Made by a program: the position numbers and the translations under genes
NCBI RefSeq assembly: GCF_023746555.1
Contig: NZ_CP098755.1
Coordinates: 1,871,001-1,935,000 of the forward strand
Length of the DNA: 64,000 nucleotides
Direction of reading: 5' to 3'
From: Brevibacillus ruminantium
Lineage (GTDB): Bacteria > Bacillota > Bacilli > Brevibacillales > Brevibacillaceae
In this document: positions 7,653 to 16,661 of the stretch, piece by piece
Numbering within the stretch: position 1 is the stretch's first letter
How the letters are laid out: each line of letters opens with the position of its first letter
The notes under the pieces: model-generated
What the model saw: the letters and a program-made list of their open reading frames with translations, nothing else
What the model was told of the DNA's origin: nothing
The model's database searches: none

Positions 7653-9319
7653 AAGTACTCCAGGATATAAGCGTGACGGAAAAACGCAATTTTTTTGCCG
7701 GAGATGACACGCTCCAGATCATCGTCCGTGACTTGTTGAACGGGCCGCTGTCCCACTATGCGACCCGCCAGTTAGATGCATTTGGCGAGCTTTGCGCCAA
7801 TGAAATTGACGAGAGGGCGAAGCATTCGGATCGGGAAGGACAGCCCGTGCTAAAACGCTACGACCGGTTTGGGGAAGAGCGCTCCGACGTCTGGGTGAAC
7901 GAAGGCTATCGGAAAACCATCCAGCAGACCTATGACACAGGGATTGTCGGCTATGTGCACAAAAAGATTCCCGAGCTGGGACAAAAAGGAAATTACACCT
8001 ATAGCTTCGCACAGGGATATCTGTTGTCACAGGCAGAACCGGGAATCTATTGTCCGGTTACGCTCACGATGGCCACTGCTTATCTGCTGGACCATTACGC
8101 TGACAATAGCTTGAAAAAGAAACTCCTGCCTCATGTTTGCTCGACGGGGGAGCTGCAGCTTTACGAAGGAGCCACTTTTCTGACAGAGCGCCAGGGAGGC
8201 TCCGATGTCGGGGCGAATGTTGTCCGGGCTGTAGAAAACGGCGGTACGTATCGGCTCTACGGCGAAAAATACTTTGCCTCCAATGCAGGGAAGTGCGGAG
8301 TAGCCATGGTGCTTGCCCGCATCGAAGGAGCACCGACTGGCTTTCGCGGACTTACATTGTTTGCCGTGCCATGGCGCGGAGAAGATGGCAGCTTGAACGG
8401 CATCCGTATTCGCCGCTTGAAGGATAAGCTGGGTGTGCGTGCTGTCCCTTCGGGCGAAGTGGAGTTTGACGGAGCGGAAGCGTATATCGTGGGCGATCCG
8501 GCAAAAGGCTTTTATTACATGATGGAGGCGCTCAATCTGTCGCGCATTTGCAACGCTATCGCCTCGGTTGGCATCATGCGCCGGGCATTGGTTGAATCGA
8601 AGGAATATGCGTCGCGACGCAATGCCTTCGGCAAGTGTCTTACCGATTTTCCGATGGTAAAGGATACATTGGGCAAGCTGGCTGCCAAGCTCCATGTGGA
8701 AGTGGCCACGATGTTTGACCTCATCCAGCTCTATGAAAAAGTAACGGACGGGACGGCATCCGAGCGGGAAGTGATTCTCCACCGGGTGTTTATTGCGATC
8801 ATGAAAAAGGAGACGGCGGAGCAGGCGATTCATTTTGCGCATGAAGCGATTGAAATGCACGGCGGCAACGGGTATATCGAGGATTTCGTCACCCCGCGCT
8901 TACTGCGGGACGCACAGGTTTTGACCGTTTGGGAAGGCACAGCCAATATATTAGGGCTGGAGCTGGTGAGGCTTGTCCAAAAATACGCGGCCCATACGTT
9001 GTTTGTCGATGAAATGAAAGGGCGGTTGGCTGCGCTGGCAGACAGTCCGGGCAAAGCAGTGGTTGCAAGTGAGCTGGAGCGCCTTGCCGATTTGCTTGAT
9101 CAGTTTGCCGGCTATGAGGAAGCGCTGCAAACCTTTGAAGCGAAAGGGCTGGCCCAGCGCATGGCCTGGGTGTACGAAAGTGTCGTGGCAATCGAGTGGG
9201 CGAGCAGATACGGCGGGAAATTTGAGAAGCTGGCTGACATTTATCTGGACGAAACCTGGGGACTCAGGCAACCGGGCGGCCGGATGAAGACGGTGGAGTT
9301 TTTCGAGGAGATCGTGTAA
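7649..9319 (+). CDS. Acyl-CoA dehydrogenase (AidB-like long form)
   Basis: 556 residues, longer than the usual 380 and close to the AidB-type subgroup. The central and C-terminal domains show EMHGGNGYIEDF and VLTVWEGTANILGLE, typical of the long flavoenzymes. The family oxidises acyl-CoA to enoyl-CoA with FAD, passing electrons to ETF; AidB-type members can have other roles. The start overlaps the ligase stop as ATGA. It is the last gene of the merR operon, followed by a terminator at 9370-9396. Confidence 0.9.
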   Translation: MKVLQDISVTEKRNFFAGDDTLQIIVRDLLNGPLSHYATRQLDAFGELCANEIDERAKHSDREGQPVLKRYDRFGEERSDVWVNEGYRKTIQQTYDTGIVGYVHKKIPELGQKGNYTYSFAQGYLLSQAEPGIYCPVTLTMATAYLLDHYADNSLKKKLLPHVCSTGELQLYEGATFLTERQGGSDVGANVVRAVENGGTYRLYGEKYFASNAGKCGVAMVLARIEGAPTGFRGLTLFAVPWRGEDGSLNGIRIRRLKDKLGVRAVPSGEVEFDGAEAYIVGDPAKGFYYMMEALNLSRICNAIASVGIMRRALVESKEYASRRNAFGKCLTDFPMVKDTLGKLAAKLHVEVATMFDLIQLYEKVTDGTASEREVILHRVFIAIMKKETAEQAIHFAHEAIEMHGGNGYIEDFVTPRLLRDAQVLTVWEGTANILGLELVRLVQKYAAHTLFVDEMKGRLAALADSPGKAVVASELERLADLLDQFAGYEEALQTFEAKGLAQRMAWVYESVVAIEWASRYGGKFEKLADIYLDETWGLRQPGGRMKTVEFFEEIV

Positions 9320-9369
9320 ATCGGGGACGTGTACGTTCCTGTAAATCCTGAATAACGAGAAGTGAGGGG

Positions 9370-9396
9370 AAGCCGGGGGAATTGACTCCGGCTTTT
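9370..9396 (+). terminator. Terminator of the merR operon
   Basis: An AGCCGG/CCGGCT stem with an 11-base loop is followed by TTTT, about 50 bases after the acyl-CoA dehydrogenase stop. Confidence 0.75.
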
Positions 9397-9446
9397 CGCT
9401 GTTTTCCAAAAAACACGCACTGGCCAGCCCGATTTAAAATTCCTCG

Positions 9447-9514
9447 TTGACAAAGGAAATCTTTAGCAGTACTATCATAGTAACAAATTGTTATTAACAA
9501 ATTGATAATAACAA
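9447..9514 (+). promoter_or_regulatory. NAD-salvage operon promoter with five alternating half-sites
   Basis: TTGACA (9447-9452) and TACTAT (9470-9475) are 17 bases apart, giving a good sigma-A promoter. Immediately downstream five hexamers follow at an exact 7-base pitch: TAACAA (9481), TTGTTA (9488), TAACAA (9495), TTGATA (9502) and TAACAA (9509). Neighbouring hexamers are inverted, so overlapping palindromes cover the likely transcription start. This is a clear candidate operator for the Nudix regulator encoded next. Confidence 0.75.
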
Positions 9515-9526
9515 AGGGGTATTAAG

Positions 9527-10432
9527 ATGACCGAAAAGCAAACCAGACAGCAAGCACTGACTGAGCAGCAGTTTTTGGATGAATACGATGTCAACCGCTA
9601 TGTGCGGCCTTCCGTTTCTGTCGACATGCTGCTGTTTACGGTGACGGATGAGGAGAGGGATAACTACCGCAAGCTGTCGGATAAAGCCTTGAAAATTTTG
9701 TTGATCAAGCGGGGAGTGCATCCGTATCAGGGGGAGTGGGCGTTGCCGGGCGGTTTTGTCTCCGCGGATGAGAGCATTGACGAGGCAGCGATCCGCGTCT
9801 TGAAAAAGGAAACGAATGTAAGTGAAGTCTATCTGGAGCAATTGTACACCTGGGGAGATATCGGCAGAGATCCGCGCGCGAGAGTGATCAGCTGTTCCTA
9901 CATGGCCCTGATCGATTGTGAATTGTATCACATACAAGCCGGGGAGGATGCCGCTGACGCGAAGTGGTTCCACGTTCAGGATCAGTGGATACAAAAAAAG
10001 ACGACCGTCACCGAGAAAGGCTGGGTCATCGAAAAATGGGTGGAGCTGCGTATCTGGAACGATGAGGAAAGCGCCACTGCCAAGCTGAAAATCACGAAAA
10101 CTGTCGAGAACGGTCATTCACGCGAGCAGCAGGAAATTCTGGAATCCCATAACCTGGCGTTCGATCACGCCAAGATGATCTTGTACGCGCTGGAGAGGCT
10201 GCGAAACAAAGTGGATTATACGGATATCGCTTTTCATCTGCTTCCGGAATTATTTACGCTCTCTGAGCTTCAGCAGGTGTTTGAAGTGATTCTGGGAAAA
10301 GAGCTTCTGGCAGCCGCCTTCCGAAGAAAAATCACGGATAAGGTCGTCGAAACCAACCAGATCCGGCGAAATGCGGGCCATCGCCCATCCAAATTATATA
10401 AATACAACCCCAACTGGAATCATGAGCAATAA
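9527..10432 (+). CDS. nrtR: Nudix-domain transcriptional regulator, NrtR-like
   Basis: 301 residues. Residues about 25-170 form a Nudix fold with GEWALPGGFVSADES followed by a degenerate Nudix box; the catalytic REExxEE glutamates are largely replaced (RVLKKETNVSE), so hydrolysis is doubtful. The C-terminal third resembles the winged helix of NrtR regulators (LPELFTLSELQQVFEVILGK, then a basic tail). NrtR proteins repress NAD synthesis or salvage genes and sense ADP-ribose. The next genes encode PnuC and a NadR-type enzyme, which supports the call. ATG 9527 follows an AAAGGGG site, and the operator array lies just upstream. Confidence 0.88.
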   Translation: MTEKQTRQQALTEQQFLDEYDVNRYVRPSVSVDMLLFTVTDEERDNYRKLSDKALKILLIKRGVHPYQGEWALPGGFVSADESIDEAAIRVLKKETNVSEVYLEQLYTWGDIGRDPRARVISCSYMALIDCELYHIQAGEDAADAKWFHVQDQWIQKKTTVTEKGWVIEKWVELRIWNDEESATAKLKITKTVENGHSREQQEILESHNLAFDHAKMILYALERLRNKVDYTDIAFHLLPELFTLSELQQVFEVILGKELLAAAFRRKITDKVVETNQIRRNAGHRPSKLYKYNPNWNHEQ

Positions 10433-10470
10433 AGGAAGGTTCTACAGATAAAAAAGGGAGAGTGTTCACG

Positions 10471-11160
10471 ATGCTAAGGGATTGGACTTTCTTTGAAAAA
10501 ACCTGGCTTTTGTTATTTACGCTTGTAAACATCTACTTGTTTTTCGCTTTTGAAGATTCGCTTTTGGGATTGATTTCTTCTCTTTCTGGCATGCTGTGTG
10601 TCGTGCTGGTAGCGAAAGGCAAAATCTCCAACTACTATTTTGGCATTATCCAGACATCTACCTACGCGTACATTTCTTTTACCTATTCGCTTTATGGAGA
10701 AGCGATGCTCAATGGTCTCTTTTACCTGCCCGTGCAGTTTATCGGCATCTACATGTGGTCCAAAAACCGCGCGCAGCACAGTGTAAAAGGGGAGGATGTG
10801 GCGGTAAAGCGGCTGACGAAGAAAGGCTGGATTTACCTGGTGATCGCGTCCATCATTGGCATTGTGCTGTATGCAGAGCTGCTCCATTACATCGGCGGGC
10901 AGGCCGTGCGTCTTGACTCGGCAGCCGTGGTTCTCTCGATCTTTGCCCAAATTCTGATGCTGAAGCGATATGCAGAGCAATGGGCGCTATGGATCGCGGT
11001 CAATGTACTTTCGATTTCCCTATGGGTCGTGACTCTGATCACACAGGGAGGCAACGACATGAATATGGTCGTCATGTGGTCCGCTTTCCTGATTAACTCG
11101 ATATACGGTTATTACAACTGGACCAAACTGAGCAAAGCACAGGGGGCGTATCAGGCATGA
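10471..11160 (+). CDS. pnuC: Nicotinamide riboside transporter PnuC
   Basis: 229 residues with about seven hydrophobic helices. The PnuC-type segment FYLPVQFIGIYMWSKN, the LWIAVNVLSISLWV segment and the C-terminal FLINSIYGYYNWTK are recognisable. PnuC carries nicotinamide riboside across the membrane by facilitated diffusion, trapped by phosphorylation inside. ATG 10471 is chosen over the upstream GTG 10462, which is too close to the AGGGAG site. It overlaps the NadR-like gene by 4 bases, coupling transporter and trapping kinase. Confidence 0.92.
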   Translation: MLRDWTFFEKTWLLLFTLVNIYLFFAFEDSLLGLISSLSGMLCVVLVAKGKISNYYFGIIQTSTYAYISFTYSLYGEAMLNGLFYLPVQFIGIYMWSKNRAQHSVKGEDVAVKRLTKKGWIYLVIASIIGIVLYAELLHYIGGQAVRLDSAAVVLSIFAQILMLKRYAEQWALWIAVNVLSISLWVVTLITQGGNDMNMVVMWSAFLINSIYGYYNWTKLSKAQGAYQA

Positions 11161-12236
11161 CAGTCGGAAAAGTAGGGATGTTCGGGGGTAAATTTCTTCC
11201 GTGTCCGCATATGGGGCATGTGTATGCCATGATTCGGGCATCTACGATGGTGGATGAGCTGCACGTCATCCTCTCCTATGATGAAGAGCATGAAAAGAAG
11301 ATGTGTGCAGGTAGCAAAATTCCGCACATTCCGTACCGTGTCCGGCTGCGTTGGTGGTCGCAACTGACGAAAGATATGCCGCATGTCCATGTCCATGCCG
11401 TTTACGAACAGCAGACGGGAAACCGCTCAGATTGGGAACGGGGGGCAGAAGGGATACGGGCTGCGATCGGAAAGCCAATCGACACCGTATTCAGCTCGGA
11501 GCACGGATACACGGAGATTTTTCGGGATTTGTACCCAGATGCCCGTCATGTCGTCATTGATGCGAACCGAGAAGCTTATCCCATCTCCGGTACGATGCTG
11601 CGAACCGAAGGGGTCATGAAGCACTGGCATATGCTGCCGGAGATCGTCAAGCCCTCTTTTGCCAAAAAAGTAGTGGTGGTGGGCACTGAAAGCTGCGGCA
11701 AATCGACGCTGGTGCGCAATCTGGCCAATCTTTACAATACGACATACGTGGAAGAGTGGGGCCGCACGTACTATGAACGGCTGGGGAACTGCGAGGATAT
11801 CACTTTGCCGGAGGACTACCCGGAGATTGCATTTGAGCATAAATACCATGAGAAGGTACAGCTGGCCAAAGCAAACAAAGTGCTGTTTATCGATACGGAA
11901 GCGATCGTCACCCAGTATTTTTCGATGCTCTATCTCGGTCAGCGCCAGCCCGTTCTGGATGAGGTCGCCCGGCTGCAGCAGTATGATCTGTGGCTCTTCC
12001 TGGAGCCGGATGTCAAATGGGTGGATGATGGTACCCGTTCCTTCGGCGACCAGCAGGTGAGAGAGAAGAATAATGAGCTGCTCAAGAATTTGCTCAGGGA
12101 GTTTGGTGTCAGCTACCAGACCATTTCGGGAGATTATCAGCAGCGACTGGAGCAAGCGATTGGATACGTGAACGAGCTTGTGAAAGGGAATGAGCTTGTA
12201 AAGGGGAGAGAGCTGGTGAAAGAAAACGAGCTGTAG
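11157..12236 (+). CDS. nadR: NadR-like NMN adenylyltransferase / ribosylnicotinamide kinase
   Basis: 359 residues. The N-terminal half is a nucleotidyltransferase (GMFGGKFLPCPHMGH, the HxGH site). The C-terminal half is a kinase with the P-loop GTESCGKST (around residue 180). It lacks the N-terminal DNA-binding domain of the enterobacterial NadR, which fits regulation being done by the Nudix regulator upstream. Together with PnuC it converts imported nicotinamide riboside to NMN and NAD. The last 20-odd residues are an ELVKG/ELVKE hexapeptide repeat encoded by imperfect 18-base units (about 12170-12233), not part of the family fold. Confidence 0.92.
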   Translation: MTVGKVGMFGGKFLPCPHMGHVYAMIRASTMVDELHVILSYDEEHEKKMCAGSKIPHIPYRVRLRWWSQLTKDMPHVHVHAVYEQQTGNRSDWERGAEGIRAAIGKPIDTVFSSEHGYTEIFRDLYPDARHVVIDANREAYPISGTMLRTEGVMKHWHMLPEIVKPSFAKKVVVVGTESCGKSTLVRNLANLYNTTYVEEWGRTYYERLGNCEDITLPEDYPEIAFEHKYHEKVQLAKANKVLFIDTEAIVTQYFSMLYLGQRQPVLDEVARLQQYDLWLFLEPDVKWVDDGTRSFGDQQVREKNNELLKNLLREFGVSYQTISGDYQQRLEQAIGYVNELVKGNELVKGRELVKENEL

Positions 12237-12796
12237 ATAAAAGCGACCTCCCCCTGTGATTGGGGGAGGTCATGTCGCGTTAACCCATAAAATACTTGGC
12301 GGCCAGTAAGCCAGCTACCACCAAGACGATGAAGAAAAAGAAGATTTTCAAATCCTTGACGGTTTTCCGGATCAATTTGATCTCTTTTTCGGTAGTTTTC
12401 ACGTGTTTTGTTTCCCCTCTCTGGAATGTTTGGCGTTCCTTCGAGGGAAGCGATCACGAATTTTGACCGGTATTTTAAAGGCATCAGCTTGATCCATTTT
12501 AGTATGATCTGGATCACGATCAGGAAAATGACGAGGCTTGTGCCCCGCGCATCCAGGACATGGCGAAGCGTGTCCATGTGCAAAGGGAAGTGAGACTTCA
12601 CATCCAAAAACTTTATGGAAACCTGGTGCCGATGACCGACAACGTAGAAAGCACCTTTCGCGGCAGACAAATAGTAGGTGTTGGTGTCCTTCGAAAAGGC
12701 CTCATGCGTGGCCGGCGTGATTGGAAGCAGGCAGAGACAAGCGATTACAATCGCAAATATCCATTTGATTGGGAAAAATTTGAATGGAGACGGCAT
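12137..12796 (-). CDS. Hypothetical membrane protein, C-terminus doubtful
   Basis: ATG 12796 has AAAGGAT at good spacing. The product opens with a signal-like helix (residues about 10-28) and has a second hydrophobic segment (SLVIFLIVIQIILKWI) near residue 90. After about residue 130 the frame becomes low-complexity and runs antisense into the nadR repeat tail, which is not credible coding. A second hydrophobic frame (12280-12402) takes over where this one degrades. The likely real gene is the first 130 residues, either ending by frameshift into that frame or truncated. No family recognised. Confidence 0.4.
   Translation of the reverse strand: MPSPFKFFPIKWIFAIVIACLCLLPITPATHEAFSKDTNTYYLSAAKGAFYVVGHRHQVSIKFLDVKSHFPLHMDTLRHVLDARGTSLVIFLIVIQIILKWIKLMPLKYRSKFVIASLEGTPNIPERGNKTRENYRKRDQIDPENRQGFENLLFLHRLGGSWLTGRQVFYGLTRHDLPQSQGEVAFIYSSFSFTSSLPFTSSFPFTSSFTYPIACSSRC
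12237..12272 (-). terminator. Strong hairpin between convergent genes
   Basis: A perfect 10-bp stem GACCTCCCCC/GGGGGAGGTC has a 7-base loop. On the minus strand it is followed by GCTTTTAT, so it should terminate the small leftward gene. On the plus strand it lies just after nadR but lacks a T-run. Confidence 0.65.
12280..12402 (-). CDS. Small single-pass membrane protein (40 residues)
   Basis: The frame starts at GTG 12402 with GAGAGGGG about 11 bases upstream and ends just before a terminator hairpin. The product begins with a charged helix (KTTEKEIKLIRKTVKDLK), followed by one transmembrane segment (IFFFFIVLVVAGLLAA). Family unknown. It overlaps, in a different frame, the C-terminal part of the longer minus-strand frame starting at 12796. 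Either both are real, or the two are one gene broken by a frameshift near 12400. Confidence 0.45.
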   Translation of the reverse strand: MKTTEKEIKLIRKTVKDLKIFFFFIVLVVAGLLAAKYFMG

Positions 12797-12876
12797 TTTG
12801 TATCCTTTCCAAAATCATTACCTATCCTTCCATCATACGTGAAAACACGCAGGAAGCAAAGGACAAACGGCTTCCA

Positions 12877-14100
12877 TCATTTCAGCTTCCACAGCGGCGT
12901 ACAAACATAAAGCACGATCAAAACCGCATTCCAGATAATAGAACTGAGAAAGATCGACGAAGTGCCCCACCACAGCATCATCCATCCCGACGCATACATC
13001 GTAAACGGCATGCCTACCCGAAACAGGCAGCCCGTGATCCCGCTGATCCTGCCCATCAGATGAGAGGGCGTCTGCTCGTGGCGGAAGGTATAGACGGAGG
13101 TAACGTAGACGGAGAAGGCGAAGCCAATGAGAAACAGCGAGCCAGTCAGCGCAAATAGATGTGTCGTCAGGTAGAGTCCCAGGTAGCCGATGCTGCTCAG
13201 GATGGCCGAGCACCCGTACAGAGCTCCCAGTCCCAGACGGCTGCGCAGCCGTGGCATCAACAGGCTTCCCAGCAGCCCGCCAACACCGGAGACTGAGAAA
13301 ACCAGAGCGACCATCGATGAAGTGAGGGACAGATCGTTAATGGCAAAGAAGATGGCAGCCGTATTGACGACGATGGAGCTGCAGTTGAAAAAGACGCTGA
13401 ACAGGGAAATCATCCACAGACTCCGGTTGGAGCGAAAAGCGACCCAGCCCTCCCGAAGCTCCTGCCAGAAATGGCTGTCTTTATGGGAAACCTGCGGCTC
13501 AGAAACAGAAAAGCGGCGAAAGAGCAACATACAGAACAGATAAAACAAAGCCGTTATCAGAAAGCCGTTGGATTTGTTGGACATGAGCAAAAGCAGGGAG
13601 GAGAAGACCGGGCCCATGATGCCGACTGAGGTTTCCACAAAGGTAAACCGGGCATTGGCAGAGGTGAGCAGTTGGTTTGGGACGCTCAGCTTCTGCAGAC
13701 TGACCTGCGCGTTGAAATAGCCGTAGTTAAAGGTCATCAAGAGAAAACCGATGAGGTAGTAAAAGGGAAGCCAGAGAACATTTGACCGATATAACGCAAC
13801 CAGAAATAATAAGAGAATGACTTGTGCGCCGATCATCCACAACACCCAGCGTTTCTTGTTTACCCTGTCGACGAAGACGCCAATAAACACGGCAAACAGC
13901 AGATTGGGCAGCAGTTCTGCTGTCCGCATCGTCGTCATGGCGACGGAAGAGTGGTGCGTAATCTCGTAGATTATCAAAGGGAGCACAATCTCGTACACCT
14001 TATTCCCAATATTCAGGAACAAGGCGCTGATCAATAGAATGGTAAACGGTCTGCTTCTCCACAGTGACGTCGGCTGGGCAGCCGAAACGGTTGTTGACAT
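12877..14100 (-). CDS. Major facilitator superfamily transporter
   Basis: 407 residues with about 12 hydrophobic segments. The loop after helix 2 has the MFS-type FIGVFVDRVNKKRW, and a central polar loop separates two six-helix halves. It resembles drug- or siderophore-exporter-type members with no solute clue. It is divergent from an SgrR-like regulator with a solute-binding domain (140-base shared upstream region). That arrangement recurs in Bacilli and suggests the regulator controls this transporter. ATG 14100 has AAGGAGG upstream on the minus strand. Confidence 0.85.
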   Translation of the reverse strand: MSTTVSAAQPTSLWRSRPFTILLISALFLNIGNKVYEIVLPLIIYEITHHSSVAMTTMRTAELLPNLLFAVFIGVFVDRVNKKRWVLWMIGAQVILLLFLVALYRSNVLWLPFYYLIGFLLMTFNYGYFNAQVSLQKLSVPNQLLTSANARFTFVETSVGIMGPVFSSLLLLMSNKSNGFLITALFYLFCMLLFRRFSVSEPQVSHKDSHFWQELREGWVAFRSNRSLWMISLFSVFFNCSSIVVNTAAIFFAINDLSLTSSMVALVFSVSGVGGLLGSLLMPRLRSRLGLGALYGCSAILSSIGYLGLYLTTHLFALTGSLFLIGFAFSVYVTSVYTFRHEQTPSHLMGRISGITGCLFRVGMPFTMYASGWMMLWWGTSSIFLSSIIWNAVLIVLYVCTPLWKLK

Positions 14101-14239
14101 GGTGCAATATCCTCCTTGTATCGATTGAAAAAAGCTAGGTTGATTGCATTGTATCTGGAGGAGAAAGGAAGAAAAATCGTAGAAACGGCGAGAAAAATTT
14201 CAACTTTTACCGGCAGCGCAGACAAAGGGAGGGACGAGC

Positions 14240-16045
14240 GTGGAGCGACTCGCCAACGATTATTTGATGCTCATGAAGGCATTTCCTGAGCAAAAAGAAA
14301 AAGAACCCCGATCCGTTACGATGGCGGAGCTCTCGAATATCCTGTTTTGCACCCCGAGAAACGTGAAGCTCATTTTTACCAAAATGGAGCAGATGGGGTG
14401 GATACGCTACACCCCTGGACGTGGGAGAGGTCATACGTCGGAGCTTTCCTTTTTGATCGGCAGAGAAAAATTTCTCGCCCGACAAACCGAGGAGCTGGTA
14501 ATGGCCGGACATGTAGAGCGCGCTTTTCAACTCATCAAAGAATTCGGAGAAGGAACGGCAGCCAGAGAAAATTTGTTTTCGTGGTTATCCGGCTATTTCG
14601 GCTACGAGGCAGTGGCAAATCAAGATCAACCGATCGAAACCCTGCGCTTGCCAATCTATCGCTCCATCCATACGTGGGACCCTGCGGGAGCGATCTATTC
14701 CCATGACCTCCATATGGTGTCACAGGTTTTCGATACGCTTGTATCCTTTGATGTCGAGTGGGGCCGGTTTAAGCCGGGAATCTCCCATTACTGGGAGGCG
14801 GACAGGGAGGGGACGAGCTGGACGTTTTACCTTCGCAAAGGGATTCTCTTTCATCATGGGCGGGAACTGGTTGCCGACGATGTGGCCTTCAGCCTGAGTC
14901 GGCTAAAGCAGATGAATTCCGGGCAAAGCTGGCTGGCCGATCAGATTCAGGAAATCACCATCCTGTCCCGTTATGCGCTGAATATCAAGCTGGAAAAAGC
15001 AAACTACCTGTTTCTCGCGTTTATGAGTTACCCTCCGTCATCCATTTTGCCCAAAGATGTGTATGCACAGGATGGGACAGATTCTCTGCAGCTGCCTGTC
15101 GGAAGCGGCCCATACAGAGTGGGGAAAGTGACACCCGGCCTCTGTGTTTTGGAAGCCTTCGACCATTATTTTAATGGGCGGGCTTTTATAGATCGCGTCG
15201 AAATCATGATCATGCCGGAGCAAGGCGAGCTGGCAGATGGATTGGGAAAAGGGAATGTGTTGAAAGTGAAAACAGGCGAAAAACAGTTGCCGTCGGCAGA
15301 CGATGAACAGGAAGCGGAGGCATACTGTATCGGAACAAGCCTGTTGACCGTCAATCTGCAGAAGCAGGGCCCGCTTCAAGCGCTTCCTTTGCGAAAAGCT
15401 CTCTCTCATTTCCTGGATCGGCAGCAGCTGGTTGATGACATGGGGGAGCCGTGTCTGTATCCTGCCTACAGCTTGCAATGGAGGGGACAAGTTTCCCCAA
15501 AAGCCGGGGGTGATGGAAGTCATGATGGGGAGGAGTTGGTGGAAAGTCTTCTTTGTCAGTCGGGGTATCGCGGTGAACGAATTCAGCTGTATACCTATCC
15601 GCGTCATGCCCCGGATGCCGAATGGTTGAAAACCGCGTATGGCAAACTGGGAATCATGGTTGATGTGCAGATCGTGTCCTGGAAAGAGATGCTGGACGAA
15701 GAACAGATTCGCAAAGCCGACCTGATCTTGTTTGAAGCGGTCGTAAGCGAAGGGGCGATCAAGCTCCTGGAGTATCTTCAGGGGAAGAACAGCTTTATTC
15801 GCCGACATTTATCCCCTGAGCGAATCGGCTGGGTGGATAAAAAGCTGGACAGGCTGCTTGCGGAACCGGAGGAAGCCGTCCGACAGAAGCATTTTGATGA
15901 AATAGAGGAAACACTGGGTAGAGAATATGCCTGGATCACGTTGACGCATAAAAACGTTAGGGCTTTTTCGCATCATTCGCTGAAGGGAGTAAAGGTGAAC
16001 GCCAGGGGATGGGTGGAGTTTAAGGATTTATGGTTTCAGGCGTAA
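14240..16045 (+). CDS. SgrR-like regulator: HTH fused to a solute-binding domain
   Basis: 601 residues. Residues about 1-110 form a winged helix of SgrR type (TMAELSNILFCTPRNVKLIFTKMEQMGWIRYTPGRGRG). The rest is an extracytoplasmic solute-binding family 5 domain (YRSIHTWDPAGAIYSHD, then LPVGSGPYRV). No signal peptide exists, so the binding domain acts as an intracellular ligand sensor. In Escherichia coli SgrR responds to sugar-phosphate stress; here the ligand is unknown. The start is GTG 14240 behind AGGGAGG. It is divergent from the MFS gene and followed by a clear terminator. Confidence 0.88.
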   Translation: MERLANDYLMLMKAFPEQKEKEPRSVTMAELSNILFCTPRNVKLIFTKMEQMGWIRYTPGRGRGHTSELSFLIGREKFLARQTEELVMAGHVERAFQLIKEFGEGTAARENLFSWLSGYFGYEAVANQDQPIETLRLPIYRSIHTWDPAGAIYSHDLHMVSQVFDTLVSFDVEWGRFKPGISHYWEADREGTSWTFYLRKGILFHHGRELVADDVAFSLSRLKQMNSGQSWLADQIQEITILSRYALNIKLEKANYLFLAFMSYPPSSILPKDVYAQDGTDSLQLPVGSGPYRVGKVTPGLCVLEAFDHYFNGRAFIDRVEIMIMPEQGELADGLGKGNVLKVKTGEKQLPSADDEQEAEAYCIGTSLLTVNLQKQGPLQALPLRKALSHFLDRQQLVDDMGEPCLYPAYSLQWRGQVSPKAGGDGSHDGEELVESLLCQSGYRGERIQLYTYPRHAPDAEWLKTAYGKLGIMVDVQIVSWKEMLDEEQIRKADLILFEAVVSEGAIKLLEYLQGKNSFIRRHLSPERIGWVDKKLDRLLAEPEEAVRQKHFDEIEETLGREYAWITLTHKNVRAFSHHSLKGVKVNARGWVEFKDLWFQA

Positions 16046-16054
16046 GAATAGTGG

Positions 16055-16084
16055 GCTGCCTGCACCTGTTTGCAGGCAGCGTTT
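16055..16084 (+). terminator. Terminator after the SgrR-like gene
   Basis: A perfect 9-bp stem GCTGCCTGC/GCAGGCAGC with an 8-base loop is followed by GTTTCC. Confidence 0.7.
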
Positions 16085-16142
16085 CCCCTCAATACCACCC
16101 TACGCGTGCACGAGTGGAAGTTATGCACATGGTTCGGCCTGC

Positions 16143-16478
16143 TCATTCCGGAGAATAATTCTCTGAAGCTCCCAGCAATCCTCCCAACTGATCAGCAGCT
16201 CGAATCATGTCAGGGTGTGATTCTCTGTTCACCTCTGCCAGTCTCTTTATTTCCCAGTACCCCTCAGACAAGCGGAAGAGCGGGGAGTCCGACTGATACG
16301 GCTGGTACTGCGCAGGCTGGGAAACAGCATGGTTCGACTCCATAAAAAACGAGTCAGCGGAGACGCGATCCAGACTCTCTTTCACCTCTTGCAGCAGTGT
16401 TTGCAAGTCATTTGGCAAGAGATCCTGATGCGCTTGCAAACTCTCGATAATGCCCATTACATACTCTTTTTTAGTCAT
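16143..16478 (-). CDS. Hypothetical protein, 111 residues
   Basis: A soluble acidic protein beginning MTKKEYVMGIIESLQ, with helical N- and C-terminal thirds and a Gln/Ser/Pro-rich linker in the middle. I do not recognise the family. AGGAAAGGG lies about 12 bases before ATG 16478. It is a single gene convergent with the SgrR-like gene. No cysteines, signal peptide or membrane segment are seen. Confidence 0.6.
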   Translation of the reverse strand: MTKKEYVMGIIESLQAHQDLLPNDLQTLLQEVKESLDRVSADSFFMESNHAVSQPAQYQPYQSDSPLFRLSEGYWEIKRLAEVNRESHPDMIRAADQLGGLLGASENYSPE

Positions 16479-16661
16479 CGCTGTTCATCGCCCTTTCCTC
16501 TTGATTTTCCATGATTTAATTTGTCCACAGCGCTGAAATTCCATCCTGAATGGAGTTATCGATGGCGAAAAAGAGGAATAGCAGCGCTTTTCGCCAATAT
16601 ATGGTAGCAGGCAAATGGTGCAGGCCTAAAAAGGTTGCCTGCCAACAAGAGGTGGAAGCAT

